Source: CAIYRG01 sp964446945
GTDB taxonomy: Bacteria; Pseudomonadota; Alphaproteobacteria; Micropepsales; Micropepsaceae
Direction: 5' to 3'
Length of the DNA: 64,000 nt
Assembly (NCBI GenBank): GCA_964446945.1
Contig: CAYUQO010000020.1
Span: forward strand, 15,217 to 79,216
The position numbers and the translations under genes were made by a program. The notes beneath the pieces are model-generated. The model was not told the DNA's origin, did no database searches, and saw only the letters and a program-made list of their open reading frames with translations. Shown here piece after piece: positions 34,820 to 42,188 of this stretch. Positions within the stretch are counted from its first letter, which is position 1. Each line of letters begins with the position of its first letter.

Positions 34820-35173
34820 TCACTTCAGGAAGTTGGCGCCCATGGTCTGCATCAGCGGCCCATAGGTCCAGCCCAGCAATTGCGAGGTGATCAGCACCGC
34901 CCATATCCCGGACAATACCCAGGCGCCCCTTCTGAGAAGTGGAGAATTGCGGAATCGCTCGTCGGCTTCCGCCAGTCGCAGCCGGTATTGTTGCGAATAA
35001 AGCGCCCTGACCGGGGGCAGCGCGATTATGCCGATCACGACCAGATCCAGCGACACCGCAAACCACTGCAAGGGCGTTCCGCTCCATGGAACGGAAAACG
35101 CCCTAATTCCATTTACCAGCACCAGCCATCCGCAGACGGCGTACATCGACAGGCGGAATGTCTTAACGTTCAT
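34820..35173 (-). CDS. Small membrane protein of unknown function
   Basis: 117 aa with about three hydrophobic segments (LSMYAVCGWLVLVNGIRAF, WFAVSLDLVVIGIIALPPV, GAWVLSGIWAVLITSQLLGW) and a charged middle loop (RLRLAEADERFRNSPLLRRG). No family recognised. ATG at 35173; the region upstream (140 bp) is shared with the divergent barrel gene and contains a 9-bp inverted repeat. Confidence 0.68.
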   Translation of the reverse strand: MNVKTFRLSMYAVCGWLVLVNGIRAFSVPWSGTPLQWFAVSLDLVVIGIIALPPVRALYSQQYRLRLAEADERFRNSPLLRRGAWVLSGIWAVLITSQLLGWTYGPLMQTMGANFLK

Positions 35174-35211
35174 GGCTGGTGGATATTTGCACCAGTTCGG
35201 GAAATCAGTCG

Positions 35212-35254
35212 CGGCGCCCGCCGTGACAAGATGGTGACAAAAAACCGGGCGCCG
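35212..35254. promoter_or_regulatory. Inverted repeat between divergent genes
   Basis: Perfect 9-bp arms CGGCGCCCG (35212-35220) and CGGGCGCCG (35246-35254) with a 25-nt loop that holds AAAAAA. It lies in the spacer between two divergent starts, so a role in transcription control or as a leader hairpin is possible, but nothing proves it. Confidence 0.4.
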
Positions 35255-35313
35255 GTAAATCCGTGGTAATGGCGATTTGTCAGTCTAAAAATCAATTACG
35301 CAGGGGAAACGAA

Positions 35314-36117
35314 ATGAAATTTACGATTGCAACGAGTTGCCTTCTCGCCGCCTCAGTGCTGGCCTTTCCTGCAACGGCGGCGAACGCTCCAACTCAGGCC
35401 GCCACCGCCGCGGCAACTCCCGTCGATCTCGAATTATCGACCGGGTTCGACTATTCCACCGGCCGGTACGGATTATCGAGCGACACGCGCGTGCTCGACG
35501 TGCCGTTCGGCGTGAAGTACCAGGCTGGAAACCTCCGGCTCGAAGCGACGATTCCGTACCTGGATATAAAAGGTCCCGGCATTTCCGCGGGCGACGTCGT
35601 GATCGCCGGGCCTGGCAGCGCAGTGTCGGAACGCTCCGGTATTGGCGATCTGACGGCAACCGGCGGCTGGACGTTCCTCACCGAAAACGGGGCAATCCCG
35701 GGCGTTGAGCTTGCCGGAACGGTGAAAGTCCCGACCGCCGGAAGCGGACTTGGAACAGGAAAAGCGGATTTCACCGTGCAGGCGAATCTGTTCCACAGTC
35801 TCACTCCGACCACGTCGTTGTTTGGTTCGCTCGGTTATCAGTGGCTCGGTAGTCCTGCCGGATTTCCGCTGTTGAGCGGCGCGCGTGTCACAGCGGGTGT
35901 GAACTTCAAGCCGCAGGACAATGTCGCATTCGGCGCCCTGCTCGATTACCGCCAGAAATACGAAGCTGCTCTTTCGGACTTCGTCAGCATCGATCCCTAT
36001 GCGCTGTGGCGGTTTTCGCCGGATTTCGGCGTGTCAGCATATGGCATCATCGGTGCGACAAATTCCGCCCCCGGGTTCGGCGGAGGTATTCGCCTGATCG
36101 CATATCTCGGGAATTAA
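35314..36117 (+). CDS. Outer-membrane beta-barrel, phenol-channel (MetA-pathway) type
   Basis: 267 aa: signal peptide ATSCLLAASVLAFPATAANA, then alternating strands such as VDLELSTGFDYSTGRYG, DVPFGVKYQAGNLRLEATIP, YLDIKGPGISAGDVVIAGPG and a C-terminal strand ending AYLGN. The opening strand pair and Gly-Pro-Gly turn are those of the Phenol_MetA_deg transporter family of outer-membrane proteins linked to aromatic uptake. ATG at 35314 is chosen for the ribosome site CAGGGGAAAC. It stands alone but fits the aromatic-catabolism theme of the window. Confidence 0.75.
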   Translation: MKFTIATSCLLAASVLAFPATAANAPTQAATAAATPVDLELSTGFDYSTGRYGLSSDTRVLDVPFGVKYQAGNLRLEATIPYLDIKGPGISAGDVVIAGPGSAVSERSGIGDLTATGGWTFLTENGAIPGVELAGTVKVPTAGSGLGTGKADFTVQANLFHSLTPTTSLFGSLGYQWLGSPAGFPLLSGARVTAGVNFKPQDNVAFGALLDYRQKYEAALSDFVSIDPYALWRFSPDFGVSAYGIIGATNSAPGFGGGIRLIAYLGN

Positions 36118-36266
36118 CCAATCGTCACACCGATATCACAGCACTAACTGGCGGACAGGATTGCTTAAATTCAACTCCCGCCATAATCCGTAATCGGACG
36201 TTAACAGCGGTCGAACTACGCTGTCCTACGTACGTTTTGATGTAATCGATCTGACCGGAGGATTGT

Positions 36267-36812
36267 ATGCTTTCAAGATCGGTTTTGATTCTGGCGGCGC
36301 TCCCTGTGATTGTGATTGCCGCTGACCCGGCATTCGGCCGCGGCCCTCCGCCCGGAGCGGGTGGACCGCCGCCGGGCGTGACAATCGGCCCTCCGCCGGC
36401 CGCCACGGCGCATATTCCTGGTGGCGAAAGTGTTGGACCGCCCGCAGGAGTTACGGCAGGATTCCCGCATGGCTCACCGGGTGGTCCACCATCGGGTGTG
36501 CACGGACCTGACGTGGGTTCTGAGGCAAATGCGGCCAGCATGTTGGGCGGATTGAACGCGGCCCATGCCAATGCCAATGCGTTTGAGCATGCCAATCCCG
36601 ACTCCATGGTCGGCGATGTCGCGACGTATGAGCAGCAGATGAATTCCGCGCTGGCGCTCACCGATCCGACGCAGCAGGCGAATGCGATCACGGCTGCGCG
36701 GCAACAACTGGCGTCATCGACCAACAAGACATTGACCGCATCCGCGGTGACACGGCTCGATCAGATGCTGGGAATCAAGGGCGCAAGTCCGTCGCTCGGC
36801 ACCAGCCCGTAA
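36267..36812 (+). CDS. Exported Pro/Gly-rich protein with helical C-terminal half
   Basis: 181 aa: signal peptide SVLILAALPVIVIAADPAFG; residues about 25-85 are a low-complexity run of GPPPGAGGPPPGV-type units; residues about 90-181 are Ala/Asn-rich helix (ASMLGGLNAAHANANAFEHA, EQQMNSALALTDPTQQANAI). The gene has a good ribosome site (CCGGAGGA) and a terminator-like hairpin after the stop. I recognise no characterised family; it may be an envelope-associated or secreted structural protein. Confidence 0.72.
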   Translation: MLSRSVLILAALPVIVIAADPAFGRGPPPGAGGPPPGVTIGPPPAATAHIPGGESVGPPAGVTAGFPHGSPGGPPSGVHGPDVGSEANAASMLGGLNAAHANANAFEHANPDSMVGDVATYEQQMNSALALTDPTQQANAITAARQQLASSTNKTLTASAVTRLDQMLGIKGASPSLGTSP

Positions 36813-36836
36813 ATCCAAACAGAAACGACTGTCGAG

Positions 36837-36859
36837 GCCCCGTGCACATCGCGCGGGGC
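36837..36859 (+). terminator. Putative terminator after the Pro/Gly-rich protein gene
   Basis: Stem GCCCCG / CGGGGC, 11-nt loop, then TTCATTCTT. The stem is strong but the T-run is interrupted, so termination is likely but not certain. It starts 25 bp after the stop codon. Confidence 0.6.
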
Positions 36860-36930
36860 TTCATTCTTGCGGCATTTGCGCATCCCTCGAGTTTCGATAT
36901 CATTGCGCCAGTTGCGTGGGAGGAAAGCGC

Positions 36931-37227
36931 ATGTCGTCCGATTCATCGCGGAGAGCCTTTATCAAAAACATGGGCGTTGTTGCCGCTGCCGCAACCTGTG
37001 GCGCCGCGGCAGCGAAAGCCCAGGAATACAAGCCTCAGGAGCAGAAGAAACTGACGCAGGCCGCCGCCAAATATCAGGACCACCCGAACGGCATGGATGC
37101 CTGCGGCGAGTGCCCGTACTTCCAGTTTCCCAAAAGCTGCGTGCTGGTCGAAGGCGATATCAGCCCGATGGGCTGGTGCCGCATGTTCACCAGCTTCTCA
37201 CCACTGGACCGCGGCGCCCACCAGTAG
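36931..37227 (+). CDS. High-potential iron-sulphur protein (HiPIP)-like, exported
   Basis: 98 aa. The N-terminus SSRRAFIKNMGVVAAAATCG is a twin-arginine-type signal. The mature part has C-x2-C-x8-C-x12-C (CGECPYFQFPKSC, then GDISPMGWC), the spacing of HiPIP proteins, which carry one [4Fe-4S] cluster and shuttle electrons in the periplasm. ATG at 36931 is chosen because the ribosome site GGGAGGAAAG precedes it; a GTG 15 bp upstream is part of that site. Neighbouring exported redox-type gene at 37.3-39.1 kb may be a partner (inference). Confidence 0.87.
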   Translation: MSSDSSRRAFIKNMGVVAAAATCGAAAAKAQEYKPQEQKKLTQAAAKYQDHPNGMDACGECPYFQFPKSCVLVEGDISPMGWCRMFTSFSPLDRGAHQ

Positions 37228-37248
37228 CAAACACTTCGAACCGAAGCT

Positions 37249-37321
37249 CGCCGCTCCCCTTGTGGGAGAGGTCGGAGCGCCGCGCGACGAAGTCGCGCCA
37301 CTGGCGCTCCGGGTGAGGGGT
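37249..37321. repeat. Family C palindromic element (C2)
   Basis: CTCCCCTTGTGGGAGAGGTC at the left and CTCCGGGTGAGGGGTTC at the right; the internal arms GGAGCGCC / GGCGCTCC differ from C1 but pair perfectly. Confidence 0.78.
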
Positions 37322-37325
37322 TCTT

Positions 37326-39050
37326 CTACGGAGCCAGCGCTTCGATATGGACGATCTTTCCGTTCTGCTGGCCTTCGGTCCACATGCTGGAGAGCACGTT
37401 CGGGTCTGAACTCTTCTCTACATCGACGTGGCGCGTATTGATCGAAAGCGGCAGGAGATAAGAACTCCATTCGTTGGTTTCGACATTCAGCCGTTGCACC
37501 AGATCGGTGCTCATATCGGCGCCCCACGCATATTTCACGTCGTCGAACTGAACGTCATAGGCGCCTGCATATGGGACCGGCACCTCCCACATCCTGATTT
37601 TGTGGTTTTTGGCGTCATACATCGTGAAGCGATTGGCATGGAACTGCGAGAACCACAGACGGTCCTGCGAATCGATATGGCCGCGACGCGCGCCACCGAC
37701 GCCGGCGGGTAGATCTATATAGGTCGTCTCGCCGGTCTTCGCGTCGGTGCGCCAGATCTGCTTCTGGAGCGGGTTGTTGTCGAGGCCGTACACATTGTTC
37801 TCGAGGTCGGTGACCAGTCCATAAGCGGCAATGTCCCGCTTTCCGGCCGGCGGCAGGACTTCATGGAACTGGTGGGTCGTCAGATCGAACTGATACAGCT
37901 TGTTGGCATGGCCGGGATCCGGTCCGCCGCTGGTCTTGGCCCACAATTTGTTGTCGACGTTGGAATGGAAGGCGTCGATCATGGTGAAGCGCGTGTCTTC
38001 CTTGTTCCAGTCCGGCGCCAGATAGGTCGACATCTTGCCGGTCTTCGGATTCAGCTCGGCGATTTCCGACTGCCCCATCATGGCTTCCCAGATGTTGCCG
38101 TCCTTATCCATGGTGATCATTAACCCGCCGGTCGGGAATCCGGGCTTCGAAATCGGAACCGGATAGCGCGTCACCTTCCCGGTCTTCGGGTCCAGTTTCG
38201 ATATGAACATGTGCTGGAAATCCGAGAACCAGACATTGCCGTCCTTGTCGCGCATGGTGTCATGCGGCGCCGCCAGTTCGGGCAGGTCATAGGTCGTGAC
38301 GATGACCTGGGTAGATTTGCCGGTCGGCCGCGACTGGGTCTGCAGCTTGTAGGGCCAAGTCTTGCCAGAGCTGAGATTGATCGAGGCGATGTATTTGCCG
38401 AATTCTTCCTGCACCGGCGTTGGCGGCCGGACCAGTCTCTCGGATGCGGTCTGCAGGAAGAACGGGAAAGTCGGCGACGCATTTGCGGCATGCAGGCCCA
38501 TGCGCTCGATGGTCTGCGCCATCTCGTGGCCGGTCTCCTTCGAGAAGATCGGGCGTTGCAAGCCGTGACAATCGAGGCAGCGCAGCAATTCGATCTTTTC
38601 CGTCTGAGAACCGGGCGCGCTCTGCATCCATTCGCTGTTGGTCAGTTGCAGCGCGAGAGCCTCGGAGTTCGCCTTTGCGAGCTGCAGATCAAGATGCGCG
38701 GGCTCGCCGGCCTGGACCACCGCGGAAGTCGGCTTCAGGGTGTATCCGACGGCGCGCATGGTGATGTCATAAATTCCAGGCGCCAGCCGATCCTGCGGAA
38801 ATGCGTATTCGCCTTTCGCATTGGTATCGACCGAGATCATCATGGTCGAGCCGCGGCGCTTGGCGCTGACCACAACGCCTTCCATCTTGCCTTCCTGCTG
38901 CGAGGACACCGTGCCGGTCAGCGCAACCGGATGAGTGCCTTGCGCCAGCGCCGGCTGGCTCGCGGCCGACAAGGCCAGCAGGCTGGTGCCCGCCAGTGCG
39001 GCGAAGGACAATTTCGCAAGGGTCAGGCGAACTCGCATGGCGGTGGTCAT
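37326..39050 (-). CDS. Exported CxxCH protein with carboxypeptidase-regulatory domain and Vgb-like beta-propeller
   Basis: 574 aa. Order of parts: signal peptide (FAALAGTSLLALSAASQPAL); a carboxypeptidase-regulatory-like beta-sandwich at about 40-115 (ALTGTVSSQQEGKMEGVVVS, GIYDITMRAVGY); a short helical region with a single haem-type motif LLRCLDCHGLQ; and a C-terminal beta-propeller of NHL/virginiamycin B lyase type with blades such as DTMRDKDGNVWFSDFQHMFI and MDKDGNIWEAMMGQSEIAEL. Proteins of this build are common in soil bacteria but uncharacterised. ATG at 39050 is chosen (GGAGCC upstream, true signal peptide). It probably is a periplasmic c-type redox or sugar-acid lactone-type protein (inference). 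Confidence 0.82.
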   Translation of the reverse strand: MTTAMRVRLTLAKLSFAALAGTSLLALSAASQPALAQGTHPVALTGTVSSQQEGKMEGVVVSAKRRGSTMMISVDTNAKGEYAFPQDRLAPGIYDITMRAVGYTLKPTSAVVQAGEPAHLDLQLAKANSEALALQLTNSEWMQSAPGSQTEKIELLRCLDCHGLQRPIFSKETGHEMAQTIERMGLHAANASPTFPFFLQTASERLVRPPTPVQEEFGKYIASINLSSGKTWPYKLQTQSRPTGKSTQVIVTTYDLPELAAPHDTMRDKDGNVWFSDFQHMFISKLDPKTGKVTRYPVPISKPGFPTGGLMITMDKDGNIWEAMMGQSEIAELNPKTGKMSTYLAPDWNKEDTRFTMIDAFHSNVDNKLWAKTSGGPDPGHANKLYQFDLTTHQFHEVLPPAGKRDIAAYGLVTDLENNVYGLDNNPLQKQIWRTDAKTGETTYIDLPAGVGGARRGHIDSQDRLWFSQFHANRFTMYDAKNHKIRMWEVPVPYAGAYDVQFDDVKYAWGADMSTDLVQRLNVETNEWSSYLLPLSINTRHVDVEKSSDPNVLSSMWTEGQQNGKIVHIEALAP

Positions 39051-39282
39051 CGAAGGCTCCTTTAGCCGGGCAGTGGGGGACTCACGCGACGATATTCGGA
39101 ATGCCGAGGATATTGCGTCCTGACAGCGCTGCCAAGGACAGAAGAAGCTCAGGCCCACCAAGGGGATCGCCACCCCTCGTCACCGCCGCGCTCGCAGTTT
39201 CCTTGAAGAGCGACGGCGGCTCCGAGGGGATGGCAAGCCAAAACCATGATTAATTTTCAGAACTTGACGCGCCCAGGCCGTC

Positions 39283-39336
39283 ATTTTCCTCCCCCGTTTA
39301 CGGGGAGGGTGATCGCGAAGCGACGGAGGGGGGATA
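39283..39336. repeat. Family D palindromic element (D1)
   Basis: TTTTCCTCCCCCGTTTACGG followed by GGGAGGGTGATCGCGAAGCG and ACGGAGGGGGGAT. The internal stem here is TCGC-GAA-GCGA. All three copies (39.3, 45.7, 53.7 kb) are in the same orientation on the plus strand. Confidence 0.8.
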
Positions 39337-39345
39337 TTCCGCGAC

Positions 39346-40245
39346 TTAAAAATCGGCCCGCGTGGCGGTCGGAACATGCATGCCATCGCTCGCGGAAAAC
39401 TCATTCGGAAGCGAGACGGGGCTTTCCGCGCAGACCTGCTCCAGCCACGGGCCGGTCCGGCGGCGATAGGTGACAATACCCGACCACGGCGTGGTGAAAG
39501 TGTTCGGATCCTCCACCGTAAACTGAAGCTGCAGGTCCGGCCCCGGATCATTGCGGTCCAGCACGACCGATCCGCCATTCATGATCACGCCATTCTGTTT
39601 CTGCTGACGCTCGGCCGCTTCGCGCGCAGCCTTGCCGTCGATCAGGCGATAGCGTTCGACCAGATGCAGCGCATCGCTGTGCGGCGTGCCGTAACGATCG
39701 ACCAGCCCGAGCGGGCCGGGTTTGATCCCGACGGTATCGATCACCAGCGTGTCGCCTTCATAATGGCCGATGGAATCGCCCTTCCAGCTCGGGCGCACGG
39801 CTTTCGGATGTGTGGAATTCAGACGCACATAGCGCACCTGATCATCCTGATTATACAGCATGGTGATCCGGTCCTTCTGCTGCATCAGCTGGACGCCGAG
39901 CTGCTGGGCGAAGATGAAGGGCGGCGGATAGGGCGCGCATTGGTTGGACGGATCGGGAAACGGTTTCCCGGTCATCGACATGAACCCGCGCTCGCGCACG
40001 ACTTCGGCGGCTCCGGGCTTCAGGATCGGATTGTGGTAATCGCCAACTTGCTCGGTGGCGCTTGTGCCGTCGGGCCGGCGCTGCGTATTGGTGATCGGCT
40101 TCGGACCGGCCGGCGCAGGCTCGAAATCCATTGCATTGCGGCCCCAGAATCCCGAGAAGTCCGGCACATCGGCGGGTTGCGCAGCATGTAATGCCGGCAC
40201 TGCAAAAAGCAGCGCGGCCGCCAGGATTCCGGTTTTACGCATCAT
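39346..40245 (-). CDS. Exported protein of the GHYE-DTLVVDT family, copy 3
   Basis: 299 aa, signal peptide GILAAALLFAVPALHAAQP. Shares the family blocks in a more divergent form: NPILKPGAAEVVRERG, NQCAPYPPPFIFAQQLGVQL, QVRYVRLNSTHPKAVRP, PSWKGDSIGHYEGDTLVIDT, RYGTPHSDALHLVERYRLID, FTVEDPNTFTTPWSGIVTYR, EQVCAESP and RADF at the end. It has an insert of about 25 residues (EAAERQQKQNGVIMNGG) that the others lack. The start overlaps the TctC stop by 4 bp, so it belongs to the racemase-TctC operon. Function unknown. Confidence 0.8.
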   Translation of the reverse strand: MMRKTGILAAALLFAVPALHAAQPADVPDFSGFWGRNAMDFEPAPAGPKPITNTQRRPDGTSATEQVGDYHNPILKPGAAEVVRERGFMSMTGKPFPDPSNQCAPYPPPFIFAQQLGVQLMQQKDRITMLYNQDDQVRYVRLNSTHPKAVRPSWKGDSIGHYEGDTLVIDTVGIKPGPLGLVDRYGTPHSDALHLVERYRLIDGKAAREAAERQQKQNGVIMNGGSVVLDRNDPGPDLQLQFTVEDPNTFTTPWSGIVTYRRRTGPWLEQVCAESPVSLPNEFSASDGMHVPTATRADF

Positions 40246-41237
40246 TTTGCCAACTCCGCGGCTTCGGCGATCACCGCTTTCGGCGCGCCATAGGCCTTTT
40301 GTAGCAGACCCGCGATCTCTTCGCCGGTCAGCGGATCGAGTTCAAGATTGAGTTTCTGCGCCTCGGCCGTAAAGCCCGGGTCCTTCAGCGTCGCGTCGAA
40401 TGCGCGCCGCAAAGCGGCAATGCGATCCGCCGACACACCCGGCGGCAGCGCAAATGGCCGGCCCATTTCCTGCCGGATCAGGATCAGCTCCAGCACATCC
40501 CTGTCGTGCCCGCTCACCAGGTCCAGGACCGACGGGACGTTCGGCAGCTCCTTCAATTTATTCAACCCGATCTGCAGAATTACATTCACGCGGTGATCAC
40601 GGAACCAGTCGGGATGGGTGGTTTTCAGTGTCGAATAGGACATTCCGCACACGCCATCCACTTCGCCGCGTTCCAGCGCCAGCGCCACGCCCGAACCTTC
40701 GGTATACCCCCCAATCACCTTGAACTTCGTGTGCAGGAAGCGATTGATGATCTTCGGCATGATCGCCGAGTTGCCGGTCGCGCCGGATGCTGCCACCGTC
40801 ACCTCGCGCGTGCGCGCCTGTTCGATGCTGGTGATCGCGCCCGGCCGCGTGACGCAGATATTCTCCAGCTTGCCCATGCTGCCGAGCCAGTTGAACTTGC
40901 GGGCGTCAAAGCGCGCTGCCGTCTCGCCGAACAGCGGGTCCATCGCCGCGCCATTGGTCAGCGCTGCAAAAGTCAGTCCGTCGGGAAGCGTGGCGTTGTA
41001 CAGGCTGTTGGCGGCGATCAGCCCGCCCGCGCCCGGAACATTCTTGGCCACGATCGCTGGATTGCCGGGAATATATTTCGTCATGTAGCGCACCAGCGCG
41101 CGCGCATAGGTGTCGTAGCCGCCGCCCGCGCCGCTCGCCACCACCATCACCACCTGCTTGCCCTGATAATACGGCGCGGCGCCCGCACTCAGTATGGCCG
41201 CGACAAGCAGCAGCGACATGCGCAACACGGCGTTCAT
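40242..41237 (-). CDS. TctC/Bug-type periplasmic binding protein, copy 2
   Basis: 331 aa: signal peptide MSLLLVAAILSAGAAPYYQG, QVVMVVASGAGGGYDTYARA, PAIVAKNVPGAGGLIAANSL, YNATLPDGLTFAALTNGAAM, GVALALERGEVDGVCGM. ATG at 41237 overlaps the racemase-like stop (ATGA); the longer frame reads back into that gene. No TctA/TctB permease nearby. The operon with a racemase-like enzyme suggests a hydroxy- or dicarboxylic acid ligand (inference). Confidence 0.9.
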   Translation of the reverse strand: MNAVLRMSLLLVAAILSAGAAPYYQGKQVVMVVASGAGGGYDTYARALVRYMTKYIPGNPAIVAKNVPGAGGLIAANSLYNATLPDGLTFAALTNGAAMDPLFGETAARFDARKFNWLGSMGKLENICVTRPGAITSIEQARTREVTVAASGATGNSAIMPKIINRFLHTKFKVIGGYTEGSGVALALERGEVDGVCGMSYSTLKTTHPDWFRDHRVNVILQIGLNKLKELPNVPSVLDLVSGHDRDVLELILIRQEMGRPFALPPGVSADRIAALRRAFDATLKDPGFTAEAQKLNLELDPLTGEEIAGLLQKAYGAPKAVIAEAAELAK

Positions 41238-41968
41238 CCCGGCAGCATCTCGGCCAGCAGCCGCCCGTAACCCGCAACGGGGTGATGAATCGACAGCCGC
41301 TTCTGGATTTCCCAGCAGCGCGCCGGCACCGGATGCACCACCGGCACTCCGAGATCGCGTTCCAGAATGTCGAGAATGCCCATGATGCGCCAACCCGAGC
41401 CCAGCAGATAAATCCCGTCGGCCTCATGGCGGTGCTTGAGGAACAGCTTCTTCACATGCAGATAAACCACTTCCTGCGACAACAGCCCGGCATCCTGGAA
41501 ATCGACATCGATGCCTTCCATCGCGGCGACCTCAAATCCGGCATCGGTGAAATAGCGCGCGAAGATGTTGTTGATCTCGCCGCGGAAATAGGACGCGCCG
41601 ACAATGCGCTTCACCTTCAGCGCATGCAGCGCGCGGATATGATTGGTGCCCGATGTGAACACCGGCACGCCATATGTCTTTTCCCATTTCCGGATCAGCT
41701 CGGCCTCGCCTTGATAGCCCAGCATCATGAAGGGAGGCGCGCCCTCGGGGTGAATGAGATCGACTTTGGCGTCGGCGAGTCTTTTGATCTGCGGCTCATA
41801 TTGCGGAATGACATCGGTCAGCTCCCGCCGCTCGCCTTTCTGAATGTCGAGAAACAGCGGAATGATGCCGACACCTTCCGGCAAAATCCGGCACAGCTCT
41901 TCGATCGAACCAGGACGCATGGTCGGTTTGATATTGCCGACAGTTCCACGCCACGATGTAAACGCCAT
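41234..41968 (-). CDS. Asp/Glu racemase superfamily protein (maleate isomerase / arylmalonate decarboxylase-like)
   Basis: 244 aa. Fold pattern: RGTVGNIKPTMRPGSIEELC, VDLIHPEGAPPFMMLGY, TYGVPVFTSGTNHIRALHAL, VKRIVGASYFRGEINNIFAR, GIYLLGSGWRIMGILDILER, LGVPVVHPVPARCWEIQKRL. In this superfamily one or two Cys in the G-x-x-x and late motifs are catalytic. Here the first site reads EGAPPFM and the second GSGWRIM, both without Cys; the only Cys are at about 26 and 221. The protein may have another chemistry or be inactive as a racemase. It is the first gene of the racemase-TctC-family-copy-3 operon. Confidence 0.8.
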   Translation of the reverse strand: MAFTSWRGTVGNIKPTMRPGSIEELCRILPEGVGIIPLFLDIQKGERRELTDVIPQYEPQIKRLADAKVDLIHPEGAPPFMMLGYQGEAELIRKWEKTYGVPVFTSGTNHIRALHALKVKRIVGASYFRGEINNIFARYFTDAGFEVAAMEGIDVDFQDAGLLSQEVVYLHVKKLFLKHRHEADGIYLLGSGWRIMGILDILERDLGVPVVHPVPARCWEIQKRLSIHHPVAGYGRLLAEMLPG

Positions 41969-41987
41969 TCCACCCCACTCCTAAAGT

Positions 41988-42172
41988 CGCTCCCTTTCCC
42001 CCCGCGAGCGCATCAGCGCGAAGCGTGGGGGAAAGTGTCGCATGCGCGCGTTAGCGCGCATCGGCGACGATAGGGGGGCATACGGCCACCCCCCTTCCGC
42101 CCACCACACGCTCCGCTTTGCGGAGCTGTGGGCACCTTCCCCCCCACGCTGCGCGTGGGGGAAGGAGAAAAT
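41988..42172. repeat. Family E palindromic element (E1, inverted pair)
   Basis: Left: CTTTCCCCCCGCGAGCGCAT ... GCGTGGGGGAAAG with an inner stem ATGCGCGC-GTTA-GCGCGCAT; right: CCTTCCGCCCACCACACGCT ... with stem GCTCCGC-TTT-GCGGAGC and the outer arm CCCCCACGC / GCGTGGGGG. It fills the 220-bp gap between the ThDP-enzyme and racemase genes. No coding frame of quality. Confidence 0.8.
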
Positions 42173-42188
42173 CAGGCACGCGCACTCA

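Noticed and set aside
35083..35110. Terminator from GTTCC/GGAAC pairing near 35.09 kb
   Set aside because: It lies inside the coding region of the small membrane protein and has no T-run at a gene end.
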